A stretch of DNA of 64,000 nt from Bacteroidales bacterium (GTDB lineage Bacteria > Bacteroidota > Bacteroidia > Bacteroidales > UBA932). Position 1 is the stretch's first letter. Every line of letters starts with the position of its first letter. Positions 1 to 9,758 of the stretch are shown here, piece by piece. The notes beneath the pieces are model-generated. The model saw only the letters and a list, made by a program, of their open reading frames with translations, was not told the origin of the DNA and did no database searches. Location: contig JALCST010000001.1 in assembly GCA_022653675.1 (NCBI GenBank), positions 211,750 to 275,749 on the forward strand, given 5' to 3'. Position numbers and translations under genes: made by a program.

Positions 1-1082
<1,082 letters not shown>

Positions 1083-1102
1083 GGTTCTGTAAAGGAGCTG
1101 TC

Positions 1103-2509
1103 TTAATCTCTCGGCCCGGTGGCTTCGGTACGCAGGCGATATTTCGTCAGTGCCAAACAATAAGCTATTTCCTCGTCGGTAAGTTTGTTTTGTGCAGAAC
1201 GAAGTTCGGTCTGCGCTTCGAGCAGGTCGGATACGGGAACCAATCCGGCTTCATATCGGGTGGAAAGTTGCCTTACCGTCTGTTCGGCGACTGATACGGA
1301 TTCCTTTGCCACCTGCAGTTGATCCCATGCACATGTGAGATTTACCCATAATTGCCGCACCTGAAGTATCAGCTGGTTGTCCAGATACTCCTTTTCGTTG
1401 ACGGCCTTTTGGACTTCGTATCCGTACCTGCGAACTTTGTTGTACGTCTTGGCCCAATCCGTAATGGGAATTTTTACGGTCGCGAATACCACCCCGTTGG
1501 TCCGGGGATCCCCGATTAAATGCCCGTATCCATAAGATGCTCCCAATCCCACCTGGGGCAGCGACTCACCGAGTGCTATCCTCTTCTCGAGTTTCTTGGC
1601 ATCCACCGACAGTTCGAGAAGCCTGTTTTCATCCATTTTTCTCGCAGCCTGTTCTTCGGGAACGTAGTATTTGTCCGGGGCAGAAAGTCCGGAAAGCTTG
1701 TCGGACAAGTGAATATCGTCAATATAAGGTAGGGAGTCGCAAGCTGTCGTGCGATATGGGTTGTATTGTACCCCTATGGCATTGAAAAGATCCATTTTGG
1801 CGAGTCTGATCCCTCCTTCCAATTGGATCTTCTGCGACAGAAGTTCGTTACGTTTCAACTTTACCTGCATTACATCGGATTCCACCGAAAGTCCGGCCAG
1901 ACGGGCCGAAGAGACATCCTTGTACAGCGTATCGACAAGTTTTACCGCTTGTGCGAGAGCCACCATCTTGTCTTCCAACGATACCACCTGCCAATACTTT
2001 TGTTCGACATCCTCATCGTTGTCACGCAACTTGACGTTCCTGCGCAGGGAAGCGGCTTCTATTCCAAGGGAGGCGAGCCTGTTTCCATTGGCTATCCTTC
2101 CCCCTGCATAAAGAGGCTGGGTAAGTGTCAAAGAAGCCGTATATCCCGAGCTTAGCGCCGAATATGAAGTTTTGATCCCATAAAGCGCCCCGAGAGTCTG
2201 GATGTAATAATTGAGATTGTTCGCGGCATCCGAGTTTCCCAGGATATCCTTTACCTGTATGTCGAGCATCGGATCTATCGCCTGGAATCCGAATGCATTT
2301 AGCGACACGGTGGGAAAATATTCAGCCAATGCCTCGCGCTTCTGTGCGCGGGCTGAAAGAAGATCCAGCTGCGCATTGCGCACATAGGGATCGTTGGATT
2401 TAGACATCGTCTTGCACTCTTCCAGTGAAAGCGAAATTTCATTTTGGGCCGAAACCGTCATGCATGGAAACAGGAGCAGTACTGCCAACATCATCTTATT
2501 TTTCTTCAT
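1103..2509 (-). CDS. TolC-family outer membrane efflux protein
   Basis: Outer membrane channel component of a tripartite exporter, 468 aa, close to the family norm. It begins with a signal peptide (MKKNKMMLAVLLLFPCMTVSA) and has two OEP-type repeats rich in long amphipathic helices, e.g. around RQLSTRYEAGLVPVSDLLEAQ near the C terminus. I chose the ATG at 2509; an in-frame TTG at 2518 is less likely. The start overlaps the end of the RND gene by 14 bases in another frame, so the two are translationally coupled. It is the last gene of the TetR-lipoprotein-adaptor-pump-channel operon. Confidence 0.9.
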   Translation of the reverse strand: MKKNKMMLAVLLLFPCMTVSAQNEISLSLEECKTMSKSNDPYVRNAQLDLLSARAQKREALAEYFPTVSLNAFGFQAIDPMLDIQVKDILGNSDAANNLNYYIQTLGALYGIKTSYSALSSGYTASLTLTQPLYAGGRIANGNRLASLGIEAASLRRNVKLRDNDEDVEQKYWQVVSLEDKMVALAQAVKLVDTLYKDVSSARLAGLSVESDVMQVKLKRNELLSQKIQLEGGIRLAKMDLFNAIGVQYNPYRTTACDSLPYIDDIHLSDKLSGLSAPDKYYVPEEQAARKMDENRLLELSVDAKKLEKRIALGESLPQVGLGASYGYGHLIGDPRTNGVVFATVKIPITDWAKTYNKVRRYGYEVQKAVNEKEYLDNQLILQVRQLWVNLTCAWDQLQVAKESVSVAEQTVRQLSTRYEAGLVPVSDLLEAQTELRSAQNKLTDEEIAYCLALTKYRLRTEATGPRD

Positions 2510-5500
2510 TTCCGACAATCAATTTTGGAGCGTTCTTGAAAAGTTGCCAATATGCTACAGGCATTATAAGTACGATAAGGAAAATGGACAGCAGGGTGCC
2601 GAAACAGATAACGACGCCCATAGGTTTCCACAAAAGGTCGCCTCTTATAACCATTGGGAGCACGCCGAGAGCCGTTGTGCATGAAGTAAGGGAAATAGGT
2701 CTCATCCTTCGTTTACCAGCCTCCATGGAAGCTGTCTTGACATCTACTCCTTGCTTGAAACGCAGGTCCTCGGCATATTCGAACATCAGAATTCCATTTC
2801 GGACAATTATTCCCACAAGACTTATTAGACCCAGGACGGCGGTGAGGCTGAAATCCAAGCCGAATATCCATAGGCCGAATGAAGCTCCGAAAAGACATAG
2901 TGTGCTTGTTATCAAAGTAAGAAAGGCTATGGAAAACTTCTTGAAATGGAAGAGCATGAAGAGGAACAGGATAGATACGGCTGCAAGGAATGACCATGCG
3001 ATATATGGGGCCTCGTACTTGTTCAACGAAGTAAGCCCGCCGTATACTATTTCCGTTCCCTTAGGAAGTTTGGGCCTTATATCCTTTTCTATGTATTTCC
3101 TTATCTTCCTCATCGCGACGGGCTGGCTCTGTTCATATCTCATATCAGCGTATACGCTGACGGACTGGGATCCGGAATTCCTGTCGAGTTGCCTCGGTGT
3201 CCAATCGGGAGAAATCGAAGCGACTTGTCGCAGTGGAACGCTTATACCCGGTATAGAGGTGTTCACCATTTGGTTACCGATATCCTCATAATCCATGTTT
3301 CCCGTTACTCCCTTGCTGTAAAGATTTACGGGGATTTTTTTATCGCCTTCCCAAATGTTGGTTATGGTCTGTCCGTTAAAAGTGCTGGCGAGGGAGAGGC
3401 TGAGAAGTGTCTTGTTAACACCGAGCCTGGCCGCTTCGTCATTGTCGAGCGTTATGTCGACGGAAGGTTCGAAATCTTCGCAATCGGTGTGTATCCACAT
3501 CAATTCGTCGCTGAGACTGTACATGTATTTTTTTATGCTGTCGGCCGCCTCTACAAGCTTGGTTCGGTCTTCACCCTTGAGTGTTATCAGCACCGGTGCA
3601 TCGACAGCCTGATAATCCATATGCTTGAAACGTATCAGGGCCTCAGGGAAAATATGCTCGTATTTCGATTCGTATTCATGCAGAACTTCTTCCGTAGCCT
3701 TTGAAGATTTGGTATTTACTATAATCTGGGCAGTCGTGGGGGAGGGAAGTATAGGAGAGTAGGTGGCGGAGAAACGCGGTGCGCCTGTACCTATGAACGA
3801 AGTGACCGATTCGATACGCGGATCCTTCCTGAAAATCCTCTCGAGGGAGTCCGAAAGGGCCTTGGTGTCTTTTATTCCCTTGCCTCCTTCCAATTCCATC
3901 TCAACCACAAAATAGTCGCGAGCTGCCAGAGGCATCATTTGTATGTTGATACGGCTGAACATCAAAACTCCCAAGCCTACTGCGACCAGACCGAACAAAA
4001 GCGTCAGCTTAGGCTTCCTGAAGCAGAATGCCTGGGCTTTTTCGTAGCCATTGGCTATACCTTTAAAAAATCTGTTCTGCATTCTCGAAATGACATTGTT
4101 CCTCTTAGATGTCGGCTCGCTTATGAACTTAACCTCCAGCGAGGGAACAACCGTTACGGCATAGATCAACGATGTCATCAGGGAAATGGCGACTACCCAA
4201 GGAAACAGTTTGACGAATGAGCCGAGGTAACCGGGAATGATGTACTTGATCGGGAAAAACATCGTACAAATTGCAAGTGTAGCGGTAAAAGTGGGGGCGA
4301 ACAGCTCTTTCGCACTGGCACAGGCTGCCTCCTTTTTGCCGAGCCCTTTCCCGAGATTGTTAATATATCCGTCCATGGTTATTATCGAATCGTCGACTAT
4401 CATCCCGAGTACGACTATCAGTGCAGCCAATGTGACGGTATTCAAATCCATGCCCGTCATGTACATAACCGCTATGGTTATAGCGGTTATTATGGGCAGG
4501 CCGGAACTTGCTATAAGAGCCGATTTCATCGGGAAGAGCAACAACATCACAAGAATAACTACAAGCATCGACAGAAGAAGGTCCTTGAGAAATGAGAAAA
4601 CGTAAGTTCCCACTACTTTCGGCTTGTCCGAGATACGGCTCATTTTAACGCTTGCCGGCAAATCCTTCGAATAATCGGCCAGAATCCTGTCAACCTTATG
4701 GCCGAACGCGACAATATTCTTGCTGTTCCGCATTTGTATGTCCAATATCAGGCAGGTGTGTCCATTATATGAGACGAATTGTCCGGGCGTCTTGTACCTG
4801 CGTTGCACATCAGCAATATCCTTCAAACGCAGGACATTCCCGCCAGGATCGGAGTATACTATCTTGTCGTTTATTTCCCTTTCGCTTCCCACCGTGCTCG
4901 CAATATGTATGGGAGCCGTAACATAATCGGTCTGGAATGAACCGGAAGGTATATTCAAACCGGAAGTCTGATAATTAAGGAAAAGCAAGGTCGGATCAAT
5001 GCCGTAAGAGGACAACTTTTCCCGGTCAAGCGTGACCGCTATCTCTTCATTCTGTTTCCCTATTATTGATACTTTTGCAAGATCCGGCATTTCGCGCAAC
5101 CTGTCGCATAGACGGTCTGCGTAATCCTGCAGTTCAGCATAACTCTTGTCATTCGATTCTATCGCGAGAAGAATGGATGAAACTGAACTGAAATCATCCA
5201 GCACAACGACATCCAGTACTCCCGTAGGAAGTGTGGCTTTCCGTGCCTGCAGGCTGAGCTTTATCTTGGACCACATCTCGTTTTTCCTCGACTGCTTGCA
5301 TTTCAAATCCACATATATGTAACATATTCCATCCTTTGTGACGGATTTGGTATATTTTCGGTTTACTTCAGGAAAAGAAAACAGAGTCTCTTCCAAGGGT
5401 TTGGTAAGTTGTTCCTCAACTTCGGCGGCGGAGGCGCCCGGATATACGCCCGCTACGAGTCCCTGCTCTATTTCAAAGTCGGGGAACTCGTTTTTCTTCA

Positions 5501-5615
5501 TTTTGTTCAATCCGAATATGCCAGTAATTACCAGTGCGATGACGAGAATATAAACTACCTTTTTCTGGTCAATCGCCCAATTTACGAATCCGGCAATGCC
5601 CGTGAATTTTTTCAT
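2496..5615 (-). CDS. RND efflux transporter permease (AcrB/MexB-like)
   Basis: Inner membrane proton-driven pump of 1039 aa, the standard RND length with two six-helix halves and two large periplasmic loops. The family proton-relay pair is present as VLGMIVDDSI at about residues 407-408. The opening helix is followed by the typical periplasmic stretch with YPGASAAEVEEQLTKPLEE. The ATG at 5615 lies directly at the stop of the adaptor gene and the 3' end overlaps the TolC-like gene, so the three parts form one transcription unit. Substrate cannot be told from sequence; the TetR gene at the head of the operon suggests induction by a small toxic ligand. Confidence 0.93.
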   Translation of the reverse strand: MKKFTGIAGFVNWAIDQKKVVYILVIALVITGIFGLNKMKKNEFPDFEIEQGLVAGVYPGASAAEVEEQLTKPLEETLFSFPEVNRKYTKSVTKDGICYIYVDLKCKQSRKNEMWSKIKLSLQARKATLPTGVLDVVVLDDFSSVSSILLAIESNDKSYAELQDYADRLCDRLREMPDLAKVSIIGKQNEEIAVTLDREKLSSYGIDPTLLFLNYQTSGLNIPSGSFQTDYVTAPIHIASTVGSEREINDKIVYSDPGGNVLRLKDIADVQRRYKTPGQFVSYNGHTCLILDIQMRNSKNIVAFGHKVDRILADYSKDLPASVKMSRISDKPKVVGTYVFSFLKDLLLSMLVVILVMLLLFPMKSALIASSGLPIITAITIAVMYMTGMDLNTVTLAALIVVLGMIVDDSIITMDGYINNLGKGLGKKEAACASAKELFAPTFTATLAICTMFFPIKYIIPGYLGSFVKLFPWVVAISLMTSLIYAVTVVPSLEVKFISEPTSKRNNVISRMQNRFFKGIANGYEKAQAFCFRKPKLTLLFGLVAVGLGVLMFSRINIQMMPLAARDYFVVEMELEGGKGIKDTKALSDSLERIFRKDPRIESVTSFIGTGAPRFSATYSPILPSPTTAQIIVNTKSSKATEEVLHEYESKYEHIFPEALIRFKHMDYQAVDAPVLITLKGEDRTKLVEAADSIKKYMYSLSDELMWIHTDCEDFEPSVDITLDNDEAARLGVNKTLLSLSLASTFNGQTITNIWEGDKKIPVNLYSKGVTGNMDYEDIGNQMVNTSIPGISVPLRQVASISPDWTPRQLDRNSGSQSVSVYADMRYEQSQPVAMRKIRKYIEKDIRPKLPKGTEIVYGGLTSLNKYEAPYIAWSFLAAVSILFLFMLFHFKKFSIAFLTLITSTLCLFGASFGLWIFGLDFSLTAVLGLISLVGIIVRNGILMFEYAEDLRFKQGVDVKTASMEAGKRRMRPISLTSCTTALGVLPMVIRGDLLWKPMGVVICFGTLLSIFLIVLIMPVAYWQLFKNAPKLIVGNEEK

Positions 5616-6670
5616 TATCTTATGGCCTTGACTTGCATCCCGGTTGATACCTTATTGCTGCCTTCTATTATTACCAGGTTTCCCTCGTAAAGGCCTCCGG
5701 TAACTATTATGCCCTTGGAAGCATATCCTCCGACCGTCACATATTTCTTTTGAACGGTATCGGCCTGCACGGTCCATACGTATCTTCCTTCCATATCCGT
5801 CATCACGGCAGACCCCGGAATCACTATACCATTTTCGGCGGAAGATTCCAGAAAGACTTTGCATACCATGCCCGGCATAAGGCCCGACCTGTCGCTGACG
5901 AATTTTAAAGTACAATCGTAACTGTGCGACAATTGGGAAGCTACGACTCCCTTGGAGGAGACTCTAGCCGAGATCTCCTTCTCAAGGGCAGGCACGGACA
6001 CGGTGGCCCGGGAGCCTACCTTAATGTCAGCATACTCTTTTTCCGGGACAGGGAAATGGATCTCTACGCCGGATACATCGACCAGTTCGGCAATAGGGAC
6101 AAGGGCTCCCAACTCCACTCCCTGCTCCGTTAGCACTTTATCTATGACACCTGAAAAAGGAGCCTTGACCTTGCAATTTTCGACAGCTTTGCAAGCAGCC
6201 GCTTCAGCAGCTTCAGCCTTATTCAGCCGCGTACGCATATCGACAATCTTCACGTCGGCAACACTTCCGCTGTCGTGGACTATGGACAGGCGCGAGTACC
6301 CGTCGCGAGCCTGTTCAAGATTGGATTTGGCTATTTCATATGCCGCCGTTATGCTTTCCGAAGAAATTTCCGCAATTACGTCCCCCTTATTCACATATTG
6401 GCCTTCATGAACTGCCAGGCTTGTAAGCGTACCCGGATACTGGCATGAAATGACCGTACTTTTCGAAGATTCCACCTTTCCCACATAACTTGATGAGCAT
6501 ATCATGGGAAAAGGGTGAATTTCCATAACTTTGACGGTGATGGAATCTGCCTTGACGCTGTCGTTGACCTTAACGTTGCCGCGACTGCTGCAACCTGAAA
6601 TCACGAGCATCGCTGCTCCAATGATTGTAAGAATACGTGCATTCATATTCAGTTCTCTTTTGCCACGCAT
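5615..6670 (-). CDS. Efflux RND transporter periplasmic adaptor (membrane fusion) subunit
   Basis: HlyD/AcrA-type adaptor linking the RND pump to the outer membrane channel. An N-terminal lipoprotein signal ends at the lipobox VISGCSS, so it is probably anchored to the inner membrane. The order barrel-sandwich half (SLAVHEGQYVNKGDVIAEI), short coiled-coil hairpin, second lipoyl half (KAPFSGVIDKVLTEQGVELG) and C-terminal beta domain is clear. Two starts are possible: ATG at 6670, overlapping the upstream lipoprotein gene, or ATG at 6646, just after that gene's stop. The second gives a more compact signal peptide (MNARILTIIGAAMLVISGC) and may be the real one. Confidence 0.88.
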   Translation of the reverse strand: MRGKRELNMNARILTIIGAAMLVISGCSSRGNVKVNDSVKADSITVKVMEIHPFPMICSSSYVGKVESSKSTVISCQYPGTLTSLAVHEGQYVNKGDVIAEISSESITAAYEIAKSNLEQARDGYSRLSIVHDSGSVADVKIVDMRTRLNKAEAAEAAACKAVENCKVKAPFSGVIDKVLTEQGVELGALVPIAELVDVSGVEIHFPVPEKEYADIKVGSRATVSVPALEKEISARVSSKGVVASQLSHSYDCTLKFVSDRSGLMPGMVCKVFLESSAENGIVIPGSAVMTDMEGRYVWTVQADTVQKKYVTVGGYASKGIIVTGGLYEGNLVIIEGSNKVSTGMQVKAIR

Positions 6671-7200
6671 TTCACATCGCTGTCCAAAACGGTCATATCC
6701 ACACCGGCTATGCTTATGGTACCGGAATAGACCATATTTAAAATTATTACATTATCGTATTTGTTGCCGCTACCTTCGACGGCCACTGTTCCGCTACCTA
6801 TGGAAACATCTTCGGCGGTTATATATGCCGTCTTTGTATTACTGCCCGTAAATGTGATGGCATTGCCTTCCACAGACGACGTAATAGTACTTACATCCCC
6901 GAGAATTGCGTTGAAAGTTATAAGCATACTTCCATTTGTTTTGTCCTTGGTAACGATATTCATCTGTCCCTCTTCAGGCATCAAATTGACCCAAAGGGTA
7001 TCCGGAGTCAATCCAAGCGAAGCGTAATAATCCAGTTTTTCCTGGCTGGCGTCCACGAACATCGATGCCAACAATTCAACCTTACCGCTTGTCTTGTAGG
7101 TGTAACTGCCGGCGAAATTTTGATAATCGGCCTTTTCACAGGAAGTAAAAGTTATAGCGGTCAATGCCAGTACCGTTGCAGCAATTATAGTCTTTTTCAT
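6649..7200 (-). CDS. Small secreted lipoprotein, possibly DUF4840-like
   Basis: 183 aa with a lipoprotein signal (MKKTIIAATVLALTAITFTSC; lipobox Cys21) followed by a beta-rich domain with no motif I can assign. The start of the mature protein (NFAGSYTYKTSGKVELLASM) resembles small Bacteroidota lipoproteins of the DUF4840 kind, but that is recollection rather than a search. It lies between the TetR gene and the adaptor gene of the efflux operon, and its stop is within the 5' end of the adaptor ORF. It may be a cell-envelope accessory of the pump; its function is unknown. Confidence 0.75.
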   Translation of the reverse strand: MKKTIIAATVLALTAITFTSCEKADYQNFAGSYTYKTSGKVELLASMFVDASQEKLDYYASLGLTPDTLWVNLMPEEGQMNIVTKDKTNGSMLITFNAILGDVSTITSSVEGNAITFTGSNTKTAYITAEDVSIGSGTVAVEGSGNKYDNVIILNMVYSGTISIAGVDMTVLDSDVKCVAKEN

Positions 7201-7221
7201 ATATTAAATTAATTTATTATT

Positions 7222-7854
7222 CTACAATACAGGGGATTCAGCGACTTTTCCGTTCCCCAAAATCGGATTTCTGAAAATCAGAAGATCTATCAGCCCTTCG
7301 TATGTCATTTCCATGGATTCTTCGTCTTCAGTCAGATAAAATTGAATTTCCAAACCTTTAAGAATATTTATCAAAGCCCTTGAGAACATTTCAGATTTAA
7401 CTTTATCGGAAAATATGTCCTCCTTGTGCCCGCGGTCGCAAATCCATCTGAAATATTCCTCTTCCCAGGAATCGAATCCTTTTCTTGCATCTGCTACTAT
7501 CCCTTTGAGTTTCGAGTCCCCGGCGAAAATATTGTTCTGTATGAAATTTCTGTAAGCCTTCATCTTCTGCATGTGTGTCATTCTGACAGTAAGATATTCG
7601 GTAAAACGATTCTTTTCGCTGTCGTATTTTTTGTCCCTGACAGCTTGAAGTTTCCCTTTGACGTCATCGAATTCCATCTTTATGACGTCGCTGAAAACTT
7701 CATATTTGTCCTTGAAATGATAATATAAGGATGTTTTGCTCCTGCCTATCTTGTACGAAATATCGCTTATGCTGGTTTTTTCGAATCCCAGCTGTCCGAA
7801 AAGATCGTCGGCGGCAAGAATTAGATTCTTTTTTACTGCTTCTATATCTCTCAT
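7222..7854 (-). CDS. TetR/AcrR family transcriptional regulator
   Basis: 210 aa. The N-terminal TetR helix-turn-helix is clear (AADDLFGQLGFEKTSISDISYKIGRSKTSLYYHFKDK, residues about 15-50), followed by a divergent helical ligand-binding domain. The start is the ATG at 7854; the TTG one codon upstream is less likely. It is the first gene of the RND efflux operon, with 21 bases to the next gene, which suggests autoregulated control of the pump. An inverted repeat at 7871-7900, immediately upstream, is a candidate operator. The divergent gene is the GH15 enzyme. Confidence 0.92.
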   Translation of the reverse strand: MRDIEAVKKNLILAADDLFGQLGFEKTSISDISYKIGRSKTSLYYHFKDKYEVFSDVIKMEFDDVKGKLQAVRDKKYDSEKNRFTEYLTVRMTHMQKMKAYRNFIQNNIFAGDSKLKGIVADARKGFDSWEEEYFRWICDRGHKEDIFSDKVKSEMFSRALINILKGLEIQFYLTEDEESMEMTYEGLIDLLIFRNPILGNGKVAESPVL

Positions 7855-7870
7855 CAATATCCTTTTTTAG

Positions 7871-7900
7871 TTTTCGAACGATCAGGGATTTTGTTCAAAA
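7871..7900. promoter_or_regulatory. Inverted repeat, candidate TetR operator
   Basis: TTTTCGAAC at 7871-7879 and GTTCAAAA at 7893-7900 form an imperfect inverted repeat with 13 bases between the arms, in the 89-base gap between the TetR gene and the divergent GH15 gene. Its position fits an operator. Binding by this TetR protein is inference. Confidence 0.35.
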
Positions 7901-7930
7901 TATGTGCCAATGAATTGTCCCTATTATCAT

Positions 7931-7938
7931 TATCTTTG
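7931..7938 (+). promoter_or_regulatory. -7 promoter element of the GH15 gene
   Basis: TATCTTTG is an exact match to the Bacteroidota -7 consensus TAnnTTTG. It ends five bases before the ATG at 7944, so the transcript would start at or next to the start codon (leaderless or nearly so). I see no good TTTG at the expected -33 distance. Confidence 0.6.
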
Positions 7939-7943
7939 CAAAC

Positions 7944-9758
7944 ATGAAAACAGACAGAATTGAAAATTTAAATTATGGAATAGTAGGCAATGGAAGAACT
8001 GCCGCCTTGATTTCCGAGACCGGGAGTGTGGACTGGTTTTGTGTTCCGGATTTCGATTCGCCGAGCATCTTCGCAAGAATTCTGGATAAGGAAAAAGGAG
8101 GATGCCTCGGTTTTTTGGTCGGCGACGGTTATCGGATCAGCCAGACTTATGTGGAACATACGAATATACTGCTGACTACTTTCACAAATGAGGGCGAAGG
8201 CAGCTTCGAAGTATTCGATTTCATGCCGCTATATAGGACTTTCGATACCGGTAAAAGATATATGCCGGCCGAACTTTATCGTCTCATACATGTCAAAAGC
8301 GGTTCCCCGCGCATCCGTGTGGATTTTGCCCCGAAACTTAATTATGCACGCGACGATGTTTCGTTCAAGGTGGAAAACGATCATATAAAAGTGATCTCAT
8401 CGCAAAATAACAAGGATACGGTTTATCTCTATTCCACACTCGATTTCCGGTCAATCCTGGAAAAGAAGGAAATAATATTGACCGGGGACCAGAGCCTGAT
8501 GGTATCCTATAACCAGAAACTTATCGATGTCACTCTCGACAGGGTGCGCCTGGAATATTCGAGAACCAAAGTCTATTGGCTGAACTGGACCATACGTTCT
8601 AAAAAATTCTCCAAGTACGGGGATTATATAGAGAGAAGTATGTTGGTGCTCAGCCTTTTGTCATACAGACGAACGGGTGCCATAGTGGCAGCGGTTACGA
8701 CCGGCATCCCTGAAACGCCTGGTGGCGTGCGAAATTGGGATTACCGTTACTGCTGGCTGAGGGATGCTTCGATGTCAATAGAGACCCTGCTTCAATTGGG
8801 ACACAGGAATTCGGCAGGCCGTTTCATGGACTTTATCCAGGGTATTCTCCGTTCCAAGTATGACAGGTTCCAGATTATCTATGGCATCCGCGGAGAGACC
8901 AAACTGACGGAGACGGAGCTGACCAATCTGCGGGGATTCCGCGATTCCAGACCAGTACGGATAGGTAACGAAGCTTACCAGCAAAAGCAAAACGATTCGT
9001 ACGGATACCTGATGAACATGATCTATTCATATTACAGCACTTTCCAGGTTCCGCTCGACGAGATAGAGGATATGTTCGAAGTAGTGAAGCATCTGTCAAG
9101 GATTGTAACGGAGGAGTGGAGGGACAAAGACAGCGGAATCTGGGAGATGCGTGGCAAAAAAGCCCATTTCGTCTCCTCCAAGGTAATGTCCTGGGTAGCG
9201 CTCGACAGAGCATCGAAATTCGCTGCAATGCTACACCGGGAAGATTATACTACACGCTATGCCGAAGAGGCGAAGCGAATTCGTGAAGACATATTCAGGA
9301 ACGGATGGAAGGAAGGCATACAAAGTTTTTCCCAAACTTATGATAACGAAGAGCTGGACGCATCACTTCTTCTCATGGAACCCTACGGTTTCATAGATGC
9401 GGGCGACGAACGTTATGTCAAGACCGTCAATACCATATATGAGAAATTGAGTTACAAGGGGTTGCTTTTCAGATACAGGGACGAAGACGATTTCGGTACC
9501 CCTTCATCCGCTTTCGTCGTCTGTTCCTTCTGGATGGTGAGAGGACTGTTCGTCACGGGCAGGAAGGAAGAGGCCCGTTCACTTTTCGAAAGATTGTTGG
9601 GATATTCAAACCACCTGAAACTGTTCAGCGAGGATATCGATTTCGATACCAAGGAATTACTTGGGAACTTTCCCCAGGCATACTCACACTTGGCCCTGAT
9701 CGATACGGCATTGCTCTTTACGGAAGAAAAAGAAGTCTATAAATTCCTCAAGCCATGA
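7944..9758 (+). CDS. Glycoside hydrolase family 15 protein (glucoamylase/trehalase-like)
   Basis: 604 aa, no signal peptide, so probably cytoplasmic. It has the two-part GH15 architecture: an N-terminal beta-sandwich domain (YGIVGNGRTAALISETGSVDWFCVPDFDSPSIF) and a C-terminal (alpha/alpha)6 barrel with the family block WDYRYCWLRDAS at about residues 265-276. Members of this group cleave alpha-glucosides, and some bacterial relatives are trehalases. The gene converges on, and overlaps by 11 bases, a trehalose-6-phosphate synthase/phosphatase gene. That context favours a role in trehalose or glycogen turnover, but the substrate is not proven by the sequence. Confidence 0.9.
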   Translation: MKTDRIENLNYGIVGNGRTAALISETGSVDWFCVPDFDSPSIFARILDKEKGGCLGFLVGDGYRISQTYVEHTNILLTTFTNEGEGSFEVFDFMPLYRTFDTGKRYMPAELYRLIHVKSGSPRIRVDFAPKLNYARDDVSFKVENDHIKVISSQNNKDTVYLYSTLDFRSILEKKEIILTGDQSLMVSYNQKLIDVTLDRVRLEYSRTKVYWLNWTIRSKKFSKYGDYIERSMLVLSLLSYRRTGAIVAAVTTGIPETPGGVRNWDYRYCWLRDASMSIETLLQLGHRNSAGRFMDFIQGILRSKYDRFQIIYGIRGETKLTETELTNLRGFRDSRPVRIGNEAYQQKQNDSYGYLMNMIYSYYSTFQVPLDEIEDMFEVVKHLSRIVTEEWRDKDSGIWEMRGKKAHFVSSKVMSWVALDRASKFAAMLHREDYTTRYAEEAKRIREDIFRNGWKEGIQSFSQTYDNEELDASLLLMEPYGFIDAGDERYVKTVNTIYEKLSYKGLLFRYRDEDDFGTPSSAFVVCSFWMVRGLFVTGRKEEARSLFERLLGYSNHLKLFSEDIDFDTKELLGNFPQAYSHLALIDTALLFTEEKEVYKFLKP

